NCBI GenBank assembly: GCA_900321515.1
Contig: ONWI01000069.1
Location: 1 to 24,149, forward strand
Reading direction: 5' to 3'
From: an uncultured Eubacteriales bacterium
Lineage (GTDB): Bacteria; Bacillota; Clostridia; Oscillospirales; Acutalibacteraceae
Length of the DNA: 24,149 nt
The translations under genes and the position numbers were made by a program. Position 1 is the stretch's first letter; every line of letters begins with the position of its first letter. The notes under the pieces were generated by a model. The model made no database searches and was not told the origin of the DNA. It saw only the letters and a program-made list of their open reading frames with translations. Below, piece by piece: positions 23,415-24,149 of this stretch.

Positions 23415-23455
23415 AAGAGCCTGTTCAGTTTCCCAAAAATACTATCTCAATATCA

Positions 23456-24149
23456 TCATGCTTTTTTTGATGCTGCCTTCTTTTTGGCGAATGGCATTGC
23501 AATGAGATCACCGGCCAGCATGGTGACTGCTGAGCTGATAGCGGTAAGCACCAGTGCTGCCCAGATTTTCATGCCGTCGCTGTAATCCTTAAGATAGTAA
23601 TTCACCGCGTAAATCGCGGAAAGCTGCGACAGATAGACCGGCAGGGTTATCTTGCCGAGGAAATAACTTACTTCGTTGTCAAAGATTCTGCCGGAATATG
23701 TCAGACCGCTGAACGAAATGGTAACTGCGACAAATATGAATGCCAGAGCGCCGTATTCCCAGCCGTATGGCAGAGTGAGCAGAATAATCACTATCGCTCC
23801 TCCGTACATCAGCCATTCCAGAACGGTCAGTATCACGCGCACCGACTTTGGCGTTTTGTCTGCAAGAGGCGCCAATCCGTACTTACCGAGGCTGTAGACA
23901 AACGTGCCGAGCGTTATCTCCGCCAGTGCTCTGATGTTGCCCTTGAAAATAAACAGTTCTCCTCCTATATACATAGGACGGGTGACGCCTGTGAGTGAAG
24001 GATACTCGCAGCACATCCAGATCAGAAGTCCGATTGCCGCAATGGGAGCGATATACCGTGTGAATATTTTGAAATTCAGGCGGCAAAGCGGATAGATTAT
24101 CAGAATGGCAATCAGCATCGCTGACAGATACCATTCGATGTGATTCAGC
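23456..24149 (-). CDS. Acyltransferase-3 family membrane protein (partial, N-terminus outside window)
   Basis: The reading frame remains open to the right edge. The residues before the first internal Met read LNHIEWYLSAMLIAILIIYPL, which is the typical central WYLSA helix of acyltransferase-3 proteins, so ATG 24118 is internal. About seven hydrophobic helices follow, with GNIRALAEITLGTFVYSLG in the middle and VSYFLGKITLPVYLSQL near the end. It ends in a Lys-rich tail (AKKKAASKKA). Proteins of this family acylate polysaccharides, lipids or antibiotics at the membrane. The N-terminal catalytic His/Arg region is not visible. It is the only such gene near the aldolase-family gene; whether they belong to a surface-glycan locus cannot be judged here. 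Confidence 0.85.
   Translation of the reverse strand, partial: LNHIEWYLSAMLIAILIIYPLCRLNFKIFTRYIAPIAAIGLLIWMCCEYPSLTGVTRPMYIGGELFIFKGNIRALAEITLGTFVYSLGKYGLAPLADKTPKSVRVILTVLEWLMYGGAIVIILLTLPYGWEYGALAFIFVAVTISFSGLTYSGRIFDNEVSYFLGKITLPVYLSQLSAIYAVNYYLKDYSDGMKIWAALVLTAISSAVTMLAGDLIAMPFAKKKAASKKA

Noticed and set aside
1..24149. CRISPR array, tRNA or rRNA genes
   Set aside because: No regularly spaced repeats, no tRNA T-loop/acceptor pattern and no rRNA-like conserved sequence were seen by eye on either strand.

Overview
The window looks like chromosomal DNA of an anaerobic, low-to-moderate G+C Firmicute, most likely class Clostridia (Oscillospiraceae/Ruminococcaceae-like). This rests on strong GGAGG-type ribosome binding sites, TTGACA-17-TATAAT promoters, the protein families present (CotH/Cthe_2159/VTC/DUF4956 cassette, LytTR-DUF3021 pair, KtrAB, HPr-kinase-like RiPP-type ATPase) and many lipoproteins. 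No tRNA, rRNA or CRISPR array was recognised.

Left part (1-7486, all minus strand). The window opens with the 5' end of a probable IS630-type transposase gene. A four-gene operon follows, read right to left from a promoter near 5030: a membrane-anchored CotH-family protein, a Cthe_2159-type surface lipoprotein, a VTC-domain polyphosphate-polymerase-like protein and a DUF4956 membrane protein. Next come two tandem paralogous lipoproteins, a third small lipoprotein with a TTG start, and a YigZ/IMPACT-family protein.

Middle (7639-10291). A 68-aa orphan ORF, a LytTR regulator with its DUF3021 membrane partner, and a membrane-anchored alpha/beta hydrolase.

Accessory segment (10440-15340). A strongly promoted 35-aa peptide gene carries a lasso-leader-like YxxP...TS-G pattern and abuts, in frame, a relic of an IS200-type TnpA. 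Convergent to it is an operon made of an HPr-kinase-like ATPase, an ABC exporter, and an unusual acyltransferase-3/GH25-lysozyme fusion. Together these resemble part of a RiPP (ribosomally made, modified peptide) system without its cyclase genes. This is the best candidate for something undescribed.

Sulfur/redox operon (15529-19648, plus strand). Thioredoxin, an 823-aa CoA-disulfide-reductase/rhodanese/TusA/DsrE multidomain protein, a Crp/Fnr regulator and an iron-sulfur-flavoprotein-like reductase. A near-perfect TGTGA-N5-TCACA palindrome lies directly upstream of the promoter -35 box and is a candidate operator for the encoded regulator.

Right part (19649-24149). A G+C-rich gene-free island, then minus-strand KtrA/KtrB potassium uptake genes, an HMGL-like aldolase-family protein, and an acyltransferase-3 gene cut by the window edge.
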